From Robiginitomaculum sp. (GTDB lineage Bacteria; Pseudomonadota; Alphaproteobacteria; Caulobacterales; Maricaulaceae): a stretch of DNA of 32,980 bases. This document shows, in pieces, positions 9,041-17,904 of this stretch; the first letter of the stretch is position 1; each line of letters opens with the position of its first letter. The position numbers were made by a program, and so were the translations under genes. The stretch covers positions 1-32,980 of the forward strand of contig JALZUP010000361.1 of assembly GCA_023301505.1 (NCBI GenBank). The letters are read 5' to 3'. The notes below the pieces were generated by a model that was not told the origin of the DNA, did not search any database, and saw nothing but the letters and a program-made list of their open reading frames with translations.

Positions 9041-11974
9041 ATGGCTAACAGCAAAACGTCACATGATTCGCAAACACAGAATCAGAATCCGGCTCAGGCT
9101 CAGAATCCATCTCAGGCGAAAACAACCATTGCGCCGCGCCTGCGAGATAAAATTTTGCGCCGCGCGCCAATGAGCTTGCCTGCGCAAATTAGTGCGCCCA
9201 ATAGCGGAATAGATATGGATGAGCTGCGCGCGCAGCTAACCCATATTGCAAAAAACACATCAGGGCCACACAGCAATATTCGCGCTCAGGCCCTTACCCT
9301 TTTAAAGACAAAATTGGATGAGGCCAAAGACAACGCCCAAGAATTATTTGAAAGCGCGCGGCTGGGCGGTTTAGAGAGCGCGCGCCTTTTGGCGGCTATT
9401 CATACAGATATTTTGCGCATTATTTATGACTTCACCACACGGCATATTGTGCGCGCCTCTAATCCCACCCCGTCCGAGCGCATTGCCGTTTGCGCCGTTG
9501 GGGGATTTGGACGCGGGGAAATGGCGCCCGGCTCTGATCTGGATTTGCTCTTTTTGCAAGCAGACAAAAAGATCTCCGCTTGGAGCGAGAGCGTAACAGA
9601 ATATATTCTCTATATGTTATGGGATATGGGCCTAAAGGTTGGCCAATCTTCGCGCACAGCCGAGCAATGCATTAATCTGGCTCACGAAGACCAGACCATT
9701 TTAACCGCCTTGCTCGACTGCCGTTTCATTGCTGGTGATGATAGTCTGGCTCTAGAGCTTTTGACAAAATTTCGCCGTGACATTTCTAAAGGAAATGGGC
9801 GCGGATATATTACCGCCAAGCTCACTGAGCGTGATGAACGTCATAAGCGTGAAGGCAATTCACGCTATGTGATTGAGCCCAATATTAAAGAGGGTAAGGG
9901 CGGGCTACGAGATTTGCATGTGCTTTATTGGATTGCGCGCTATCTTGATAAAAACGGGGTGATTAACGATCCCCAACGCGCGGACGATTATGTCGCTATG
10001 GGCCTATTTGATGAGGGCGCAGCAGACCGGTTTGTGCGCGCGGCGGATTTTTTATGGCGCACGCGCTGTCACCTTCATTATACAGCAGGCAGGGCTACAG
10101 AATCGCTAACCTTTGATCATCAAACCAAGCTGGCTCGAAAAATGGGCTATGCGAGCGGGCCCGTAGAAGTTGCCGTTGAAAAATTCATGCGAGAATATTT
10201 CACCAATGCGCGCGAGGTTGGCGCGCTCACCCGCATTGCCTGCGCTAAATTAGAAGCTGAAAAAGCGCTCCTTCTGCCCAAAGGCCTTGATCAATTTTTA
10301 CCGCGCTCGCGCCGCGCCCTCAAAGATAAAAGCTTTATCATTGATCATGGGCGGTTAAGCTTTGCTGACCCCATGCAAATTCGCGAAAACCCCTCGCTTA
10401 TTTTGCGCCTATTTGAGATTGCAGGTCAGAAGAATTATGACCTGCATCCCGACGCGCTTACAGCCATCGATTTTCGGCGCAACCTCGTTGATAATAATTT
10501 TCGCAAAGACCCTAAAAACGCAAAAATATTTCTCTCATCTTTGCTAGATTCAAGCTCTCCTGCCGCGGTGATGAAGCTGATGAATGAGGCGGGTATATTG
10601 GGGCGTTACCTGATTGAATTTGGCGGCATTGTTGGGCGCACGCAATTTAATATGCACCATGCCTATACGGTCGATGATCACACGCTCGGGCTAGTGCGTT
10701 ATTTTGAACAGCTTGAACAAGGCGAGCTAAAAGACGACAATCCAATTGCGACAAAATTTGTGCAAGATTTCACGCACTCCCAGCGCCGTATTTTATATAT
10801 GGCTTGCTTGCTTCACGATACGGGCAAGGGCGTGGGGGATCAATGTATTGAGGGCGCGCGCCTATCGCGCCGTGCGGGACGGCGCATGGGGCTGGATATA
10901 AATGAGATTGATACCATCTCTTGGCTCATCCGCCGCCATCTTGACATGAGCGAAACCGCCCAGCGCCGCGACATATCTGATCCAGAAACCATCAAATCTT
11001 TTGCTGAAAAAATGGGCTCGCTTGAGCGCTTACAGCTTTTGATGGCTCTCACAGTTGTTGATATTCGCGCTGTTGGCCCTGGCATTTGGAACGATTGGAA
11101 AGGCTCGCTCTTGCGCGAGCTTTATTTATCCAGCGCCAGCTATTTAGATGACAAACCTAATATTGCCCCGCGCAGCCGCGCCTTGGCCGCGCAAGAAACA
11201 TTATTTGAGCGCCTGCCAGATACGGTACGCACGGGCGTTGAGCCGCTTATGTCTCATCTTGGCGATAATTACTGGCTAAGCTTTGGCATAACAGATCAAG
11301 TTCGCCATGCGCGCTTTTTTAACAATTCATTTGATGATGGCCAAGACCATGCCGTGCATACCCGCATCAATAAAAAGGCCAATATTACAGAGCTTTGGGT
11401 TCTCACACATGACCGCGCGGGACTTTTTACCGCTATCACAGGCGCTATCTTTGCCAGCGGAGCCTCCATATCTGGCGCGCGCCTCCATAATTATAAAGCT
11501 GGCAATGATGACGCGCCGCGCATATTCGATATCTTTTATTTGCAAAATATTGATGGCTCTATATTTGGGCAAGACAATAAGCGTGTTCTAGATCTTTTAA
11601 CTAAGAACACCCTCGCAGCGGCGCGCGGGCAAGAGGTAGTCATACCCGCCGCCCCCAAAAGCTATTCCAAACGCGCTGATGCTATTCCTATCAAATCTAG
11701 CGTTAGATTTGAGGACCGCCCCGCCGAAGATGTTGTCTTTTTAGAGCTTATGGGCCGAGACCGCCCGGGGCTTTTATATGAGCTGGCCAAAGTTTTAACC
11801 GATGAAGGCATTATTATTCTCTCCGCCCATATTGAAGTTGTCGGCACAATGGCGGTAGATAGTTTTTACCTTAAATATGTCCAAGGCACGGATGAATGGC
11901 GCGCGCAAAAACGCGACCGCATTAAGAACAAACTTTTGACAGTTTTAAAAGGTAAGCGCAAAAATGATAATTAA
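9041..11974 (+). CDS. glnD: Bifunctional uridylyltransferase/uridylyl-removing enzyme GlnD
   Basis: This 977-residue enzyme senses glutamine and adds or removes UMP on PII signalling proteins, controlling nitrogen assimilation. The nucleotidyltransferase motif GGFGRGEMAPGSDLDLLFL lies near residues 153-171. The HD hydrolase region has YTVDDHT near 540 and CLLHDTGKG near 588. Two ACT domains (ELWVLTHDRAGLF near 783 and FLELMGRDRPGLLYEL near 902) bind the effector. The N terminus has a disordered Gln/Asn/Pro-rich extension coded by an 18-bp duplication. It follows mutS by 13 bp and precedes murJ by 54 bp. PII itself is not in the window. Length and motifs are complete. Confidence 0.98.
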   Translation: MANSKTSHDSQTQNQNPAQAQNPSQAKTTIAPRLRDKILRRAPMSLPAQISAPNSGIDMDELRAQLTHIAKNTSGPHSNIRAQALTLLKTKLDEAKDNAQELFESARLGGLESARLLAAIHTDILRIIYDFTTRHIVRASNPTPSERIAVCAVGGFGRGEMAPGSDLDLLFLQADKKISAWSESVTEYILYMLWDMGLKVGQSSRTAEQCINLAHEDQTILTALLDCRFIAGDDSLALELLTKFRRDISKGNGRGYITAKLTERDERHKREGNSRYVIEPNIKEGKGGLRDLHVLYWIARYLDKNGVINDPQRADDYVAMGLFDEGAADRFVRAADFLWRTRCHLHYTAGRATESLTFDHQTKLARKMGYASGPVEVAVEKFMREYFTNAREVGALTRIACAKLEAEKALLLPKGLDQFLPRSRRALKDKSFIIDHGRLSFADPMQIRENPSLILRLFEIAGQKNYDLHPDALTAIDFRRNLVDNNFRKDPKNAKIFLSSLLDSSSPAAVMKLMNEAGILGRYLIEFGGIVGRTQFNMHHAYTVDDHTLGLVRYFEQLEQGELKDDNPIATKFVQDFTHSQRRILYMACLLHDTGKGVGDQCIEGARLSRRAGRRMGLDINEIDTISWLIRRHLDMSETAQRRDISDPETIKSFAEKMGSLERLQLLMALTVVDIRAVGPGIWNDWKGSLLRELYLSSASYLDDKPNIAPRSRALAAQETLFERLPDTVRTGVEPLMSHLGDNYWLSFGITDQVRHARFFNNSFDDGQDHAVHTRINKKANITELWVLTHDRAGLFTAITGAIFASGASISGARLHNYKAGNDDAPRIFDIFYLQNIDGSIFGQDNKRVLDLLTKNTLAAARGQEVVIPAAPKSYSKRADAIPIKSSVRFEDRPAEDVVFLELMGRDRPGLLYELAKVLTDEGIIILSAHIEVVGTMAVDSFYLKYVQGTDEWRAQKRDRIKNKLLTVLKGKRKNDN
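9082..9117 (+). repeat. 18-bp in-frame duplication in glnD
   Basis: Two 18-bp units (9082-9099 and 9100-9117) differ at two adjacent positions and encode QNPAQA then QNPSQA in the disordered N terminus of GlnD. Confidence 0.8.
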
Positions 11975-12028
11975 ACCTGCCATCAACTAACGGCTGACGC
12001 GGCCTGTAAATCACGTTAAAGCGCCCCT

Positions 12029-13648
12029 ATGAAACTGCTTCGCTCTTCCGCCATTATTGGCTTTTTCACTTTGCTTAGCCGCCTATTAGGCTTGCTGCGC
12101 GATGTGCTTATGGCGCGGTTTTTGGGCGTAGGCTATGTCAGTGACGCTCTGTTTACAGCCTTTAAGCTGCCCAATTTATTTCGCCGCATTTTTGCCGAAG
12201 GCGCATTTAATGCCGCCTTTGTCCCGCTCTATGCGCGCCGCATCGAAGAAGAGGGCGAGGAGGCGGCCAGCCAATTTGCGAGCGAGGCCTTTGCCGCCCT
12301 TTTCGTCATTGTCGCCGCCCTCGTGGTTGTCTTTGAACTGACCATGCCAATTGCTATGAATTTGCTAGGCACGGGCCTCTCGCGCGAGGTTCAAAGCGGC
12401 GGCGCTCTAACAGAGCAACTATCAGGAGCGGGGCAGGTTTTAGGCTTATCCGCCCTGCCGGCTTTTGATCTGGCCGTGCTCTATGCCCAGATCACCATGC
12501 CCTATCTTATTTTCATGTCTTTAGGTGCGCTTTTTTGCGGCATGCTAAATACGCGGCATTATTTTGCTGTTGCCGCCGCCGCGCCCATCATGCTCAATAT
12601 TGCCCTTGTTGGCGTGCTCGGTACAGCCAGCGCCGCCACATGGAGCCGCGCGCAGCTTGGCCTTTATCTGTCCATTGCCATGCTCATTGCTGGGGCGCTA
12701 CAAATCGGGCTGGTCATTTGGGGGCTAAGGCGCGCGGGCATTAAAATAGGTTTGCAGCGCCCGCGCCTCACCCCCGGCGTGAAGCGTTTATTTGCGCTTG
12801 GTCTGCCCGGCGCCATTGCCGCCGGCATTACCCAAATCAACCTTATGGTGAGCCATAATATCGCCACCACTTTGCAAGGGGCGGCGAGCTGGCTAAATTA
12901 TGCAGACCGTCTATATCAGCTCCCGCTAGGCATGATTGGCATCGCCATTGGCGTCGCCCTGCTGCCCAGCCTGTCACGGGCCATACGCGCGGGCAATGAA
13001 GACGGGGCGGCCGATAGCTTTAACCGCGCGCTAGAAATAAGCCTCGCCCTGACCCTGCCCGCCGCAATTGCTCTGGCCGTTATACCGCATTTTCTTGTCT
13101 CAGGCCTGTTTGAAAGCGGAGCCTTTAGCGCCGCTGATACGGCCCAAACCGCGCTGGCCTTGCGCATGTTTGCCTTTGGCTTGCCTGCCTTTGTCCTTAT
13201 TAAAGTTCTCACCCCCGCCTTTTTTGCGCGCGAGAATACCCACACGCCCATGTATTATGCGGGCGCATCGGCCATTATTAATGCCAGCCTTGGCGCGCTT
13301 TTATTTTTCACCATCGGGTTTTACGGTCTTGCTCTGGCGACAACTATCGCGGCGTGGGTCAATGTGGCCTTGCTCGCGCGCCGTCTTAGTCAGCAAAATG
13401 ATTTTGCGCTAGATGAGCGCCTGCGGGCGCGCCTGCCGCGGCTTTTTATTGCCAGCCTCATTATGGGCGTTGCTGTAAACTATATTGGCGCATATTTTAG
13501 CCCCATGATTGGCGGAGCCATTCTGCGCGATATAGCTCTTTTATTGCTGGTTTGCGGGTCGGGCGCAGCCTTTTACTTTGCCGCCTGTTTTGCGCTGGGC
13601 GCGCTGCGCCTATCCGAACTAAAGGCCGCCTTTAGAAAATCTGCTTAA
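12029..13648 (+). CDS. murJ: Lipid II flippase MurJ (MviN)
   Basis: This 539-residue polytopic inner-membrane protein belongs to the MviN/MurJ branch of the MOP superfamily. It flips the peptidoglycan precursor lipid II to the periplasmic face. The first helix region is diagnostic: TLLSRLLGLLRDVLMARFLG, then DALFTAFKLPNLFRRIFAEGAFNAAFVPLY. It has multiple hydrophobic segments throughout, as expected for about 14 helices. Family length is about 510-530, so this is full length. The order glnD-murJ-trpS is common in Alphaproteobacteria. The ribosome site is poor. The 3' spacer carries tandem repeats and a GC-rich hairpin before trpS. Confidence 0.97.
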   Translation: MKLLRSSAIIGFFTLLSRLLGLLRDVLMARFLGVGYVSDALFTAFKLPNLFRRIFAEGAFNAAFVPLYARRIEEEGEEAASQFASEAFAALFVIVAALVVVFELTMPIAMNLLGTGLSREVQSGGALTEQLSGAGQVLGLSALPAFDLAVLYAQITMPYLIFMSLGALFCGMLNTRHYFAVAAAAPIMLNIALVGVLGTASAATWSRAQLGLYLSIAMLIAGALQIGLVIWGLRRAGIKIGLQRPRLTPGVKRLFALGLPGAIAAGITQINLMVSHNIATTLQGAASWLNYADRLYQLPLGMIGIAIGVALLPSLSRAIRAGNEDGAADSFNRALEISLALTLPAAIALAVIPHFLVSGLFESGAFSAADTAQTALALRMFAFGLPAFVLIKVLTPAFFARENTHTPMYYAGASAIINASLGALLFFTIGFYGLALATTIAAWVNVALLARRLSQQNDFALDERLRARLPRLFIASLIMGVAVNYIGAYFSPMIGGAILRDIALLLLVCGSGAAFYFAACFALGALRLSELKAAFRKSA

Positions 13649-13680
13649 ACCACACAGCCTTACCTTTGCGCTCATAATAT

Positions 13681-13729
13681 TTGCCCCCTTAACTTGCCCC
13701 CCTAATTGGCCCCCCTAATTGGCCCCTTG
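13681..13729. repeat. 12-13 bp tandem repeat, about 3.7 units
   Basis: Units of the form TTGSCCCCCYTAA(C) start at 13681, 13694, 13706 and (partial) 13719 in the spacer between murJ and trpS. Each combines a C-run with TAATTGG, so neither strand codes for anything plausible. Confidence 0.8.
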
Positions 13730-13768
13730 CAAGCCCGCCCCGCGCGCCCTAAAAGCGCAGGCAATAGG

Positions 13769-13791
13769 GGCGGCCAAGACAGCCGGCCGCC
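13769..13791. other. GC-rich hairpin in the trpS leader
   Basis: GGCGGCC (13769-13775) pairs perfectly with GGCCGCC (13785-13791) over a 9-nt loop, 30 bases before the trpS ATG. No T-tract follows on either strand, so it is not a standard terminator. It could end murJ transcripts weakly or shape the trpS leader. Confidence 0.4.
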
Positions 13792-13821
13792 GCGCATTAA
13801 GATCAAAATAAGAGAAAAATT

Positions 13822-14844
13822 ATGACGTCGAACTATTCGGGTCCAAACCGTGTTTTTTCTGGCGTGCAGCCCACAGGGTTTTTGCATTTAGGCAATTATC
13901 TGGGCGCGCTCAAAAAATTTGTTGCTCTGCAAGATGATCATGAATGTCTTTATTGCATTGTTGATTTGCATGCCATCACAGTTTGGCAAGACCCTGAGCT
14001 GCTTAAAAATCAAACGCGCCATATCGCTGCCGCATATTTGGCCGCTGGAATCAATCCCGCCAAAGCCATTATCTATGCCCAGTCCGGCGTGTCTGCTCAT
14101 ACAGAGCTCGCATGGTATTTTAATTGCGTGGCGCGGATGGGCTGGGTGCAGCGAATGACGCAGTTCAAAGATAAGGCTGGCAAAAATTCGGAAAATATGT
14201 CGGTGGGTCTATTTGACTATCCCGTCCTGCAAGCCGCCGACATCTTAGCCTTTAAAGCCACCCATGTTCCTGTGGGCGAGGATCAAAAACAGCATCTTGA
14301 GCTCTCGCGCGATATTGCCCAAAAGTTTAACAATGATTTCAAAGTAGACGGATTTTTCCCGCTGCCTGAGCCGCTCATTAAAGGCCCGGGCGCGCGGGTC
14401 ATGTCCTTGCGCGATGGCACAAGCAAGATGAGTAAATCCGACCCGTCAGATAATTCGCGGATTAACCTAACCGACACGGCCGACCAAATTGTCAAAAAGT
14501 TTAAAAAGGCGAAAACCGATATGGGCGTTATGCCCGCCATTGGAGAGGATTTAACAGAGCGGCCTGAAGTGGATAATTTGCTATCTATTTATTGCGCCCT
14601 ATCTGAAGAGAGCCGCGATGATGTCACTGCGCATTTTGAAGGCAAAGGCTTTGGCACATTTAAGCCTGCGCTCGCTGACTTAGCCGTCGATAAGCTCGCC
14701 CCGATGAGCGCGCTGATGAACCGTTACCTAGCCGATACGGAAGAAATTGACCGTATCTTAGCCGCTGGAGCAGACCGCGCGAGCGCTATAGCCCAGCCTA
14801 TTATGGCCGATATACGTAAAATTATCGGCTTTTTAGGAGCCTAA
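13822..14844 (+). CDS. trpS: Tryptophanyl-tRNA synthetase
   Basis: This 340-residue class I aminoacyl-tRNA synthetase charges tRNA-Trp. The start region [20 protein letters not shown] contains the HIGH-type motif (HLGN) and the tryptophan/ATP pocket. The second signature KMSKS is present in [30 protein letters not shown] and [15 protein letters not shown] are also typical. Length matches bacterial TrpRS. The ATG at 13822 is set by homology, since almost no residues precede the conserved core. A copper-chaperone lipoprotein gene starts 4 bases after its stop and is likely cotranscribed. Confidence 0.97.
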   Translation: MTSNYSGPNRVFSGVQPTGFLHLGNYLGALKKFVALQDDHECLYCIVDLHAITVWQDPELLKNQTRHIAAAYLAAGINPAKAIIYAQSGVSAHTELAWYFNCVARMGWVQRMTQFKDKAGKNSENMSVGLFDYPVLQAADILAFKATHVPVGEDQKQHLELSRDIAQKFNNDFKVDGFFPLPEPLIKGPGARVMSLRDGTSKMSKSDPSDNSRINLTDTADQIVKKFKKAKTDMGVMPAIGEDLTERPEVDNLLSIYCALSEESRDDVTAHFEGKGFGTFKPALADLAVDKLAPMSALMNRYLADTEEIDRILAAGADRASAIAQPIMADIRKIIGFLGA

Positions 14845-14848
14845 GCAA

Positions 14849-15433
14849 ATGAGATATACAGCAGCCTTCACCTTGTTAATCGCGGCCAGCCTAATGGCGT
14901 GCGGCAACGCAGATCACAGCACGCATCATGGGGCACATCATGGGGCAGATCATAGCGCACATCAGGGCGCGGATACGGAGCACCAGAACGCAGAACATGT
15001 GGGCGCAGAGCATGTAGGCGTCATGGTTGACAATCCGATCATTCGCCCCCCCCTTCCCGGACGCAATACGGCGATGGCGACGATGCGTCTGATGAACCAT
15101 AGCAATATTGATGACCGCCTCATTGAGGTCAGAAGCGAAGCGGGCGGGGAGGCTGAAATTCACACCATGCTCAATGAAGACGGCATTATGAAAATGCGCC
15201 GCATTGAAAATGGCATAGAGCTTTTGGCGGGCAAAACCCATAGCCTTAAAAGCGGCGGGGATCATGTGATGATTTTTAACACGCAGATTCCCAGCGATAT
15301 CAAAACTGTGGGTTTGGTTTTAGTGTTTGAAAAAGCCGGAGACATTCATGTGCAAGCGCGCGTGGATGATGGGAGCCTAAATAATGACAGCTCTCATAGT
15401 GAAGAGCCAGCTAATGACCATAGCCATCATTAA
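14849..15433 (+). CDS. PCu(A)C-type copper chaperone lipoprotein, His-rich
   Basis: This 194-residue lipoprotein (lipobox LMAC, Cys18) has a His-rich stretch at about residues 23-55 built from near-repeats such as HHGAHHGADHSAHQGAD. It then has a PCu(A)C (DUF461) domain with Cu(I) ligands His105, Met116 and the HVM pair His139/Met141. The spacing H-X10-M-X22-H-X-M is close to the family consensus. The C terminus is again His-rich. PCu(A)C proteins deliver copper to cytochrome oxidase in the periplasm. The His-rich N terminus may bind extra Cu(II), as in some chaperones with terminal His/Met tails. The domain usually lies near Sco or oxidase genes; here it follows trpS by 4 bp and no partner is visible. 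Confidence 0.85.
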   Translation: MRYTAAFTLLIAASLMACGNADHSTHHGAHHGADHSAHQGADTEHQNAEHVGAEHVGVMVDNPIIRPPLPGRNTAMATMRLMNHSNIDDRLIEVRSEAGGEAEIHTMLNEDGIMKMRRIENGIELLAGKTHSLKSGGDHVMIFNTQIPSDIKTVGLVLVFEKAGDIHVQARVDDGSLNNDSSHSEEPANDHSHH

Positions 15434-15460
15434 CGCCGCGCGCCGCCAAGACTAAGGGCC

Positions 15461-16135
15461 TTATGGCAGGAGTTCGCGGCCATCATTAATTCGGCTGTCA
15501 ATTTCAGCGCGGGTTTGCTCTATGGAGGAGAGGCGCTTAACCACATCTGGGTGAAATGCGCCGCCCTCTTCAAAAGATTCGCTCATCACAATTTTAGTTA
15601 AAAGGCTTCGCGCCGCATTAAGGTCATAGCCAGAGCGCGCCATCAAAAACAGAGCGATACGGTCTGCCTCAATCTCAATTTGCTCGGCCAGCTCCTCATC
15701 ATCCGTATCCGCTATGCTATGGCCTGCAATATGATGGGCGAGCTCATGAGCGATCACAAAGGCTAGCTCTTCGTCAGAAATGGTGCGCACCAATGACGAT
15801 GTCGCCAGCAAAGTTCCAGAGCCTTCCATATCAAAAAATGCATTTCTCCTCGGGTCGACTAAGACAACAAGTTCGGTCGCGCAAATATCAAAAGGAAGAA
15901 CTTTATTTCCGCTCCGCCGCGTGCGCGCTGGGCATAGCTGAGCATTATCACGCATGATCGGCGTTGCAATTTTAGCCGTGCGCGCCTTTAAGTTTTCAAT
16001 GTCATCTGGAAATCTATTTTTTATCTCTTGGCGCGTATAGGATGGCAGCACGCAAGCAGACAGACCCATCACCGCCGATGCCATAAGCGCGGCGATAAGA
16101 GGCCGGGATATTTTCTGACGCATAATATGTATCAT
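15461..16135 (-). CDS. M48-family zinc metalloprotease lipoprotein (short)
   Basis: This 224-residue predicted lipoprotein has lipobox LSAC at Cys28. The zinc-binding HELAH (residues 130-134) sits in AFVIAHELAHHIAGHS, and EIEAD (154-158) supplies the third ligand, as in M48 (HtpX/Ste24/BepA-type) peptidases. An alternative ATG four codons in (16123) gives the same signal peptide. It lies 66 bp downstream of a longer M48 lipoprotein on the same strand and the two are probably an operon. They differ outside the catalytic motif. A role in envelope protein quality control is inferred from family members such as BepA and LoiP. Confidence 0.88.
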   Translation of the reverse strand: MIHIMRQKISRPLIAALMASAVMGLSACVLPSYTRQEIKNRFPDDIENLKARTAKIATPIMRDNAQLCPARTRRSGNKVLPFDICATELVVLVDPRRNAFFDMEGSGTLLATSSLVRTISDEELAFVIAHELAHHIAGHSIADTDDEELAEQIEIEADRIALFLMARSGYDLNAARSLLTKIVMSESFEEGGAFHPDVVKRLSSIEQTRAEIDSRINDGRELLP

Positions 16136-16166
16136 CTCACTCTACTTTCGCTCTGCTTCTCATATA

Positions 16167-16208
16167 GGGCGGCTATGTCTGGACGGCCATGTCTAGGGCG
16201 GCTATTTC
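16167..16208. repeat. 14-bp tandem repeat between the two M48 genes
   Basis: GGGCGGCTATGTCT (16167-16180) is followed by GGACGGCCATGTCT (16181-16194) and, after one base, GGGCGGCTATTTC (16196-16208). The third copy covers the stop codon and last codons of the upstream (minus-strand) M48 gene, so the array appears to have grown out of that gene's end. Confidence 0.8.
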
Positions 16209-17137
16209 AAATTAGGTATAAGAGGCTCGCCTAAAGCCCGCTTATTATTAATCTCATCTATTGTCGCGGCGAGGCGCGCAAAACGTTCTGCCGTAATCGG
16301 ATGGGATTTTGCTTCAGTCAAAGATGATATAGAGCGCTGGGCATAGCGGCGCCAAAATTGCTCCGCGCCATCTATCACAAATCCCGCGCGCGCCATATAA
16401 TAAAGCCCCGCATAATCTGCCTCACTTTCAAACTGTCGCGTTGACGCCGCCCCGCCGAATGACAAAATACGGTTTTGAACGATTTTGCGAATATGAGATA
16501 AATTATTATGGGCCAGCTCGTGACCAATAATCATGGCTAGCTCATCATCATTTGCAAAATCCATCATGCCCGTTGTCATAATAATACTTTGCCCTGTCGC
16601 TATAGCATTAATGGTGGGCGTAAAGCTCAGCTTAAGCTTATAATCGCATATGGGGGTCAATTCTGGGCGGGTGAAGGTCAATATTTTTCCATCGCGCAAA
16701 ATTCTCAGCTCATCTTGCTCGCTATCGATATCACGCGCCATGATCGGTTTTCCCTCATGCACAATTTGATCGCCTAGCTCTATGCCCGCCTTATCATCTA
16801 CTGCGAAAATAAGATGAGGATGCTCGTCTAAATTCATTTGCTCTTGCGCTATATCGCGCAAAGATTTTGGCATATCTCTAAGCCGCACGGTTTGCAGCCC
16901 CAAATCATCACGACTGCGCGCACATAATGGCGCATTAGCCGCCAAAACTTTATGCCCAATATCCTGAAGTTTTGTATTATATTCAAAATAAAGCGCTAAG
17001 GCCTCTTGGCTTTGTAGTTTTTGCTCCGCCTCAATAGCCCCGCCCTCAAGCTCAGGCAATTTTACCGCCAAGCTCGCGCAAGCCGCCAAACCGGCTATAG
17101 CCGCTACGCTTAATATAATATGGGCCCACAATCTCAT
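16202..17137 (-). CDS. M48-family zinc metalloprotease lipoprotein with PDZ-like insert
   Basis: This 311-residue predicted lipoprotein has lipobox LAAC at Cys20. A segment at about residues 112-165 (KAGIELGDQIVHEGKPI, then ELRILRDGKI) looks like part of a PDZ fold placed before the catalytic core. The zinc motif HELAH is at 206-210 in MIIGHELAHNNLSHIRK, and ESEAD near 237-241 gives the third ligand. PDZ domains usually help recognise unfolded C termini, so a periplasmic quality-control role is a fair inference. It heads a two-gene minus-strand unit with the shorter M48 gene and diverges from nfuA. All catalytic residues are intact. Confidence 0.87.
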   Translation of the reverse strand: MRLWAHIILSVAAIAGLAACASLAVKLPELEGGAIEAEQKLQSQEALALYFEYNTKLQDIGHKVLAANAPLCARSRDDLGLQTVRLRDMPKSLRDIAQEQMNLDEHPHLIFAVDDKAGIELGDQIVHEGKPIMARDIDSEQDELRILRDGKILTFTRPELTPICDYKLKLSFTPTINAIATGQSIIMTTGMMDFANDDELAMIIGHELAHNNLSHIRKIVQNRILSFGGAASTRQFESEADYAGLYYMARAGFVIDGAEQFWRRYAQRSISSLTEAKSHPITAERFARLAATIDEINNKRALGEPLIPNLK

Positions 17138-17179
17138 AATCTGGACTGTGACAAAACTGGCAACTAAATCAATAGACTT

Positions 17180-17209
17180 TTGTTCACAAATAGCGGCGCA
17201 GCTTATATT
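17180..17209 (+). promoter_or_regulatory. Possible sigma-70 promoter for nfuA
   Basis: TTGTTC (17180-17185) and TATATT (17204-17209) are separated by 18 bp in the divergent spacer between the M48 gene and nfuA. It would produce a leader of about 110 bases before the nfuA ATG. This is a match by eye only. Confidence 0.3.
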
Positions 17210-17323
17210 ATGTCTTGACGCAGCCTCCCCTCATCCCCACTTAAAGCTAACGCAGCCAAAAGCCTCCAAAGGCTTATAGTCATGAGCGCGCCGCAAATGA
17301 GATAAAACAAAAGAGACATATAT

Positions 17324-17899
17324 ATGTTTATCCAGACCGAAGACACGCCTAATCCAGCCACGCTAAAATTCTTGCCCGGCAAAGATGTCATGGGCGAGGG
17401 CAAAGCCGCGGTGGAGTTTGAGCGCGGCGGTGATGTAAGCACTGCCCCGCTGGCAGAGATGTTATTTATGATCCCGGGGATTTCGCGCGTCTTTTACGGG
17501 GCGGACTTTGTCTCTGTGACCAAGATGGATGACGCAAAATGGCCGCATTTAAAACCCGCCGTTTTAGGCGCCATAATGGATTTCTATGTCGCGGGCGGCA
17601 CGCCTTATTTTGGCAGCCAAGAGCCTTTAGATGAGAGCGAATTTGTTTATGAGGGCGAAACATTAGAAATCGTCGAGCAGATTAAAGAAATCATTGAGCT
17701 GCGCGTGCGCCCTGCTGTGGCCCAAGATGGCGGCGATATTGTCTTTCGCCGCTATATTGAAGGTGACGGCATTGTCTATTTAGAAATGCGCGGAGCCTGT
17801 GCGGGTTGCCCTAGTTCCTCTATGACGCTCAAATCTGGAATTGAAAACTTGCTCAAACATTATGTGCCCGAAGTCACCGCCGTCGAGCAAGCCCTCTAA
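17324..17899 (+). CDS. nfuA: Fe-S cluster scaffold/carrier, NfuA type
   Basis: This 191-residue protein has an N-terminal Nfu_N domain (MFIQTEDTPNPATLKFLPGK, about residues 1-90) and a C-terminal NifU-like domain (about 110-185). The CAGC motif (Cys159 and Cys162) in GACAGCPSSSMTLK holds a bridging Fe-S cluster in a homodimer. Alphaproteobacterial and mitochondrial NFU1 proteins share this layout; they pass clusters to targets such as lipoate synthase and aconitase. The ATG at 17324 has AAGAGA upstream. tsaB starts 5 bases after the stop, so nfuA-tsaB-rimI form an operon. It is not the NifU of nitrogen fixation, which has an extra scaffold domain. Confidence 0.93.
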   Translation: MFIQTEDTPNPATLKFLPGKDVMGEGKAAVEFERGGDVSTAPLAEMLFMIPGISRVFYGADFVSVTKMDDAKWPHLKPAVLGAIMDFYVAGGTPYFGSQEPLDESEFVYEGETLEIVEQIKEIIELRVRPAVAQDGGDIVFRRYIEGDGIVYLEMRGACAGCPSSSMTLKSGIENLLKHYVPEVTAVEQAL

Positions 17900-17904
17900 T
17901 CCTC

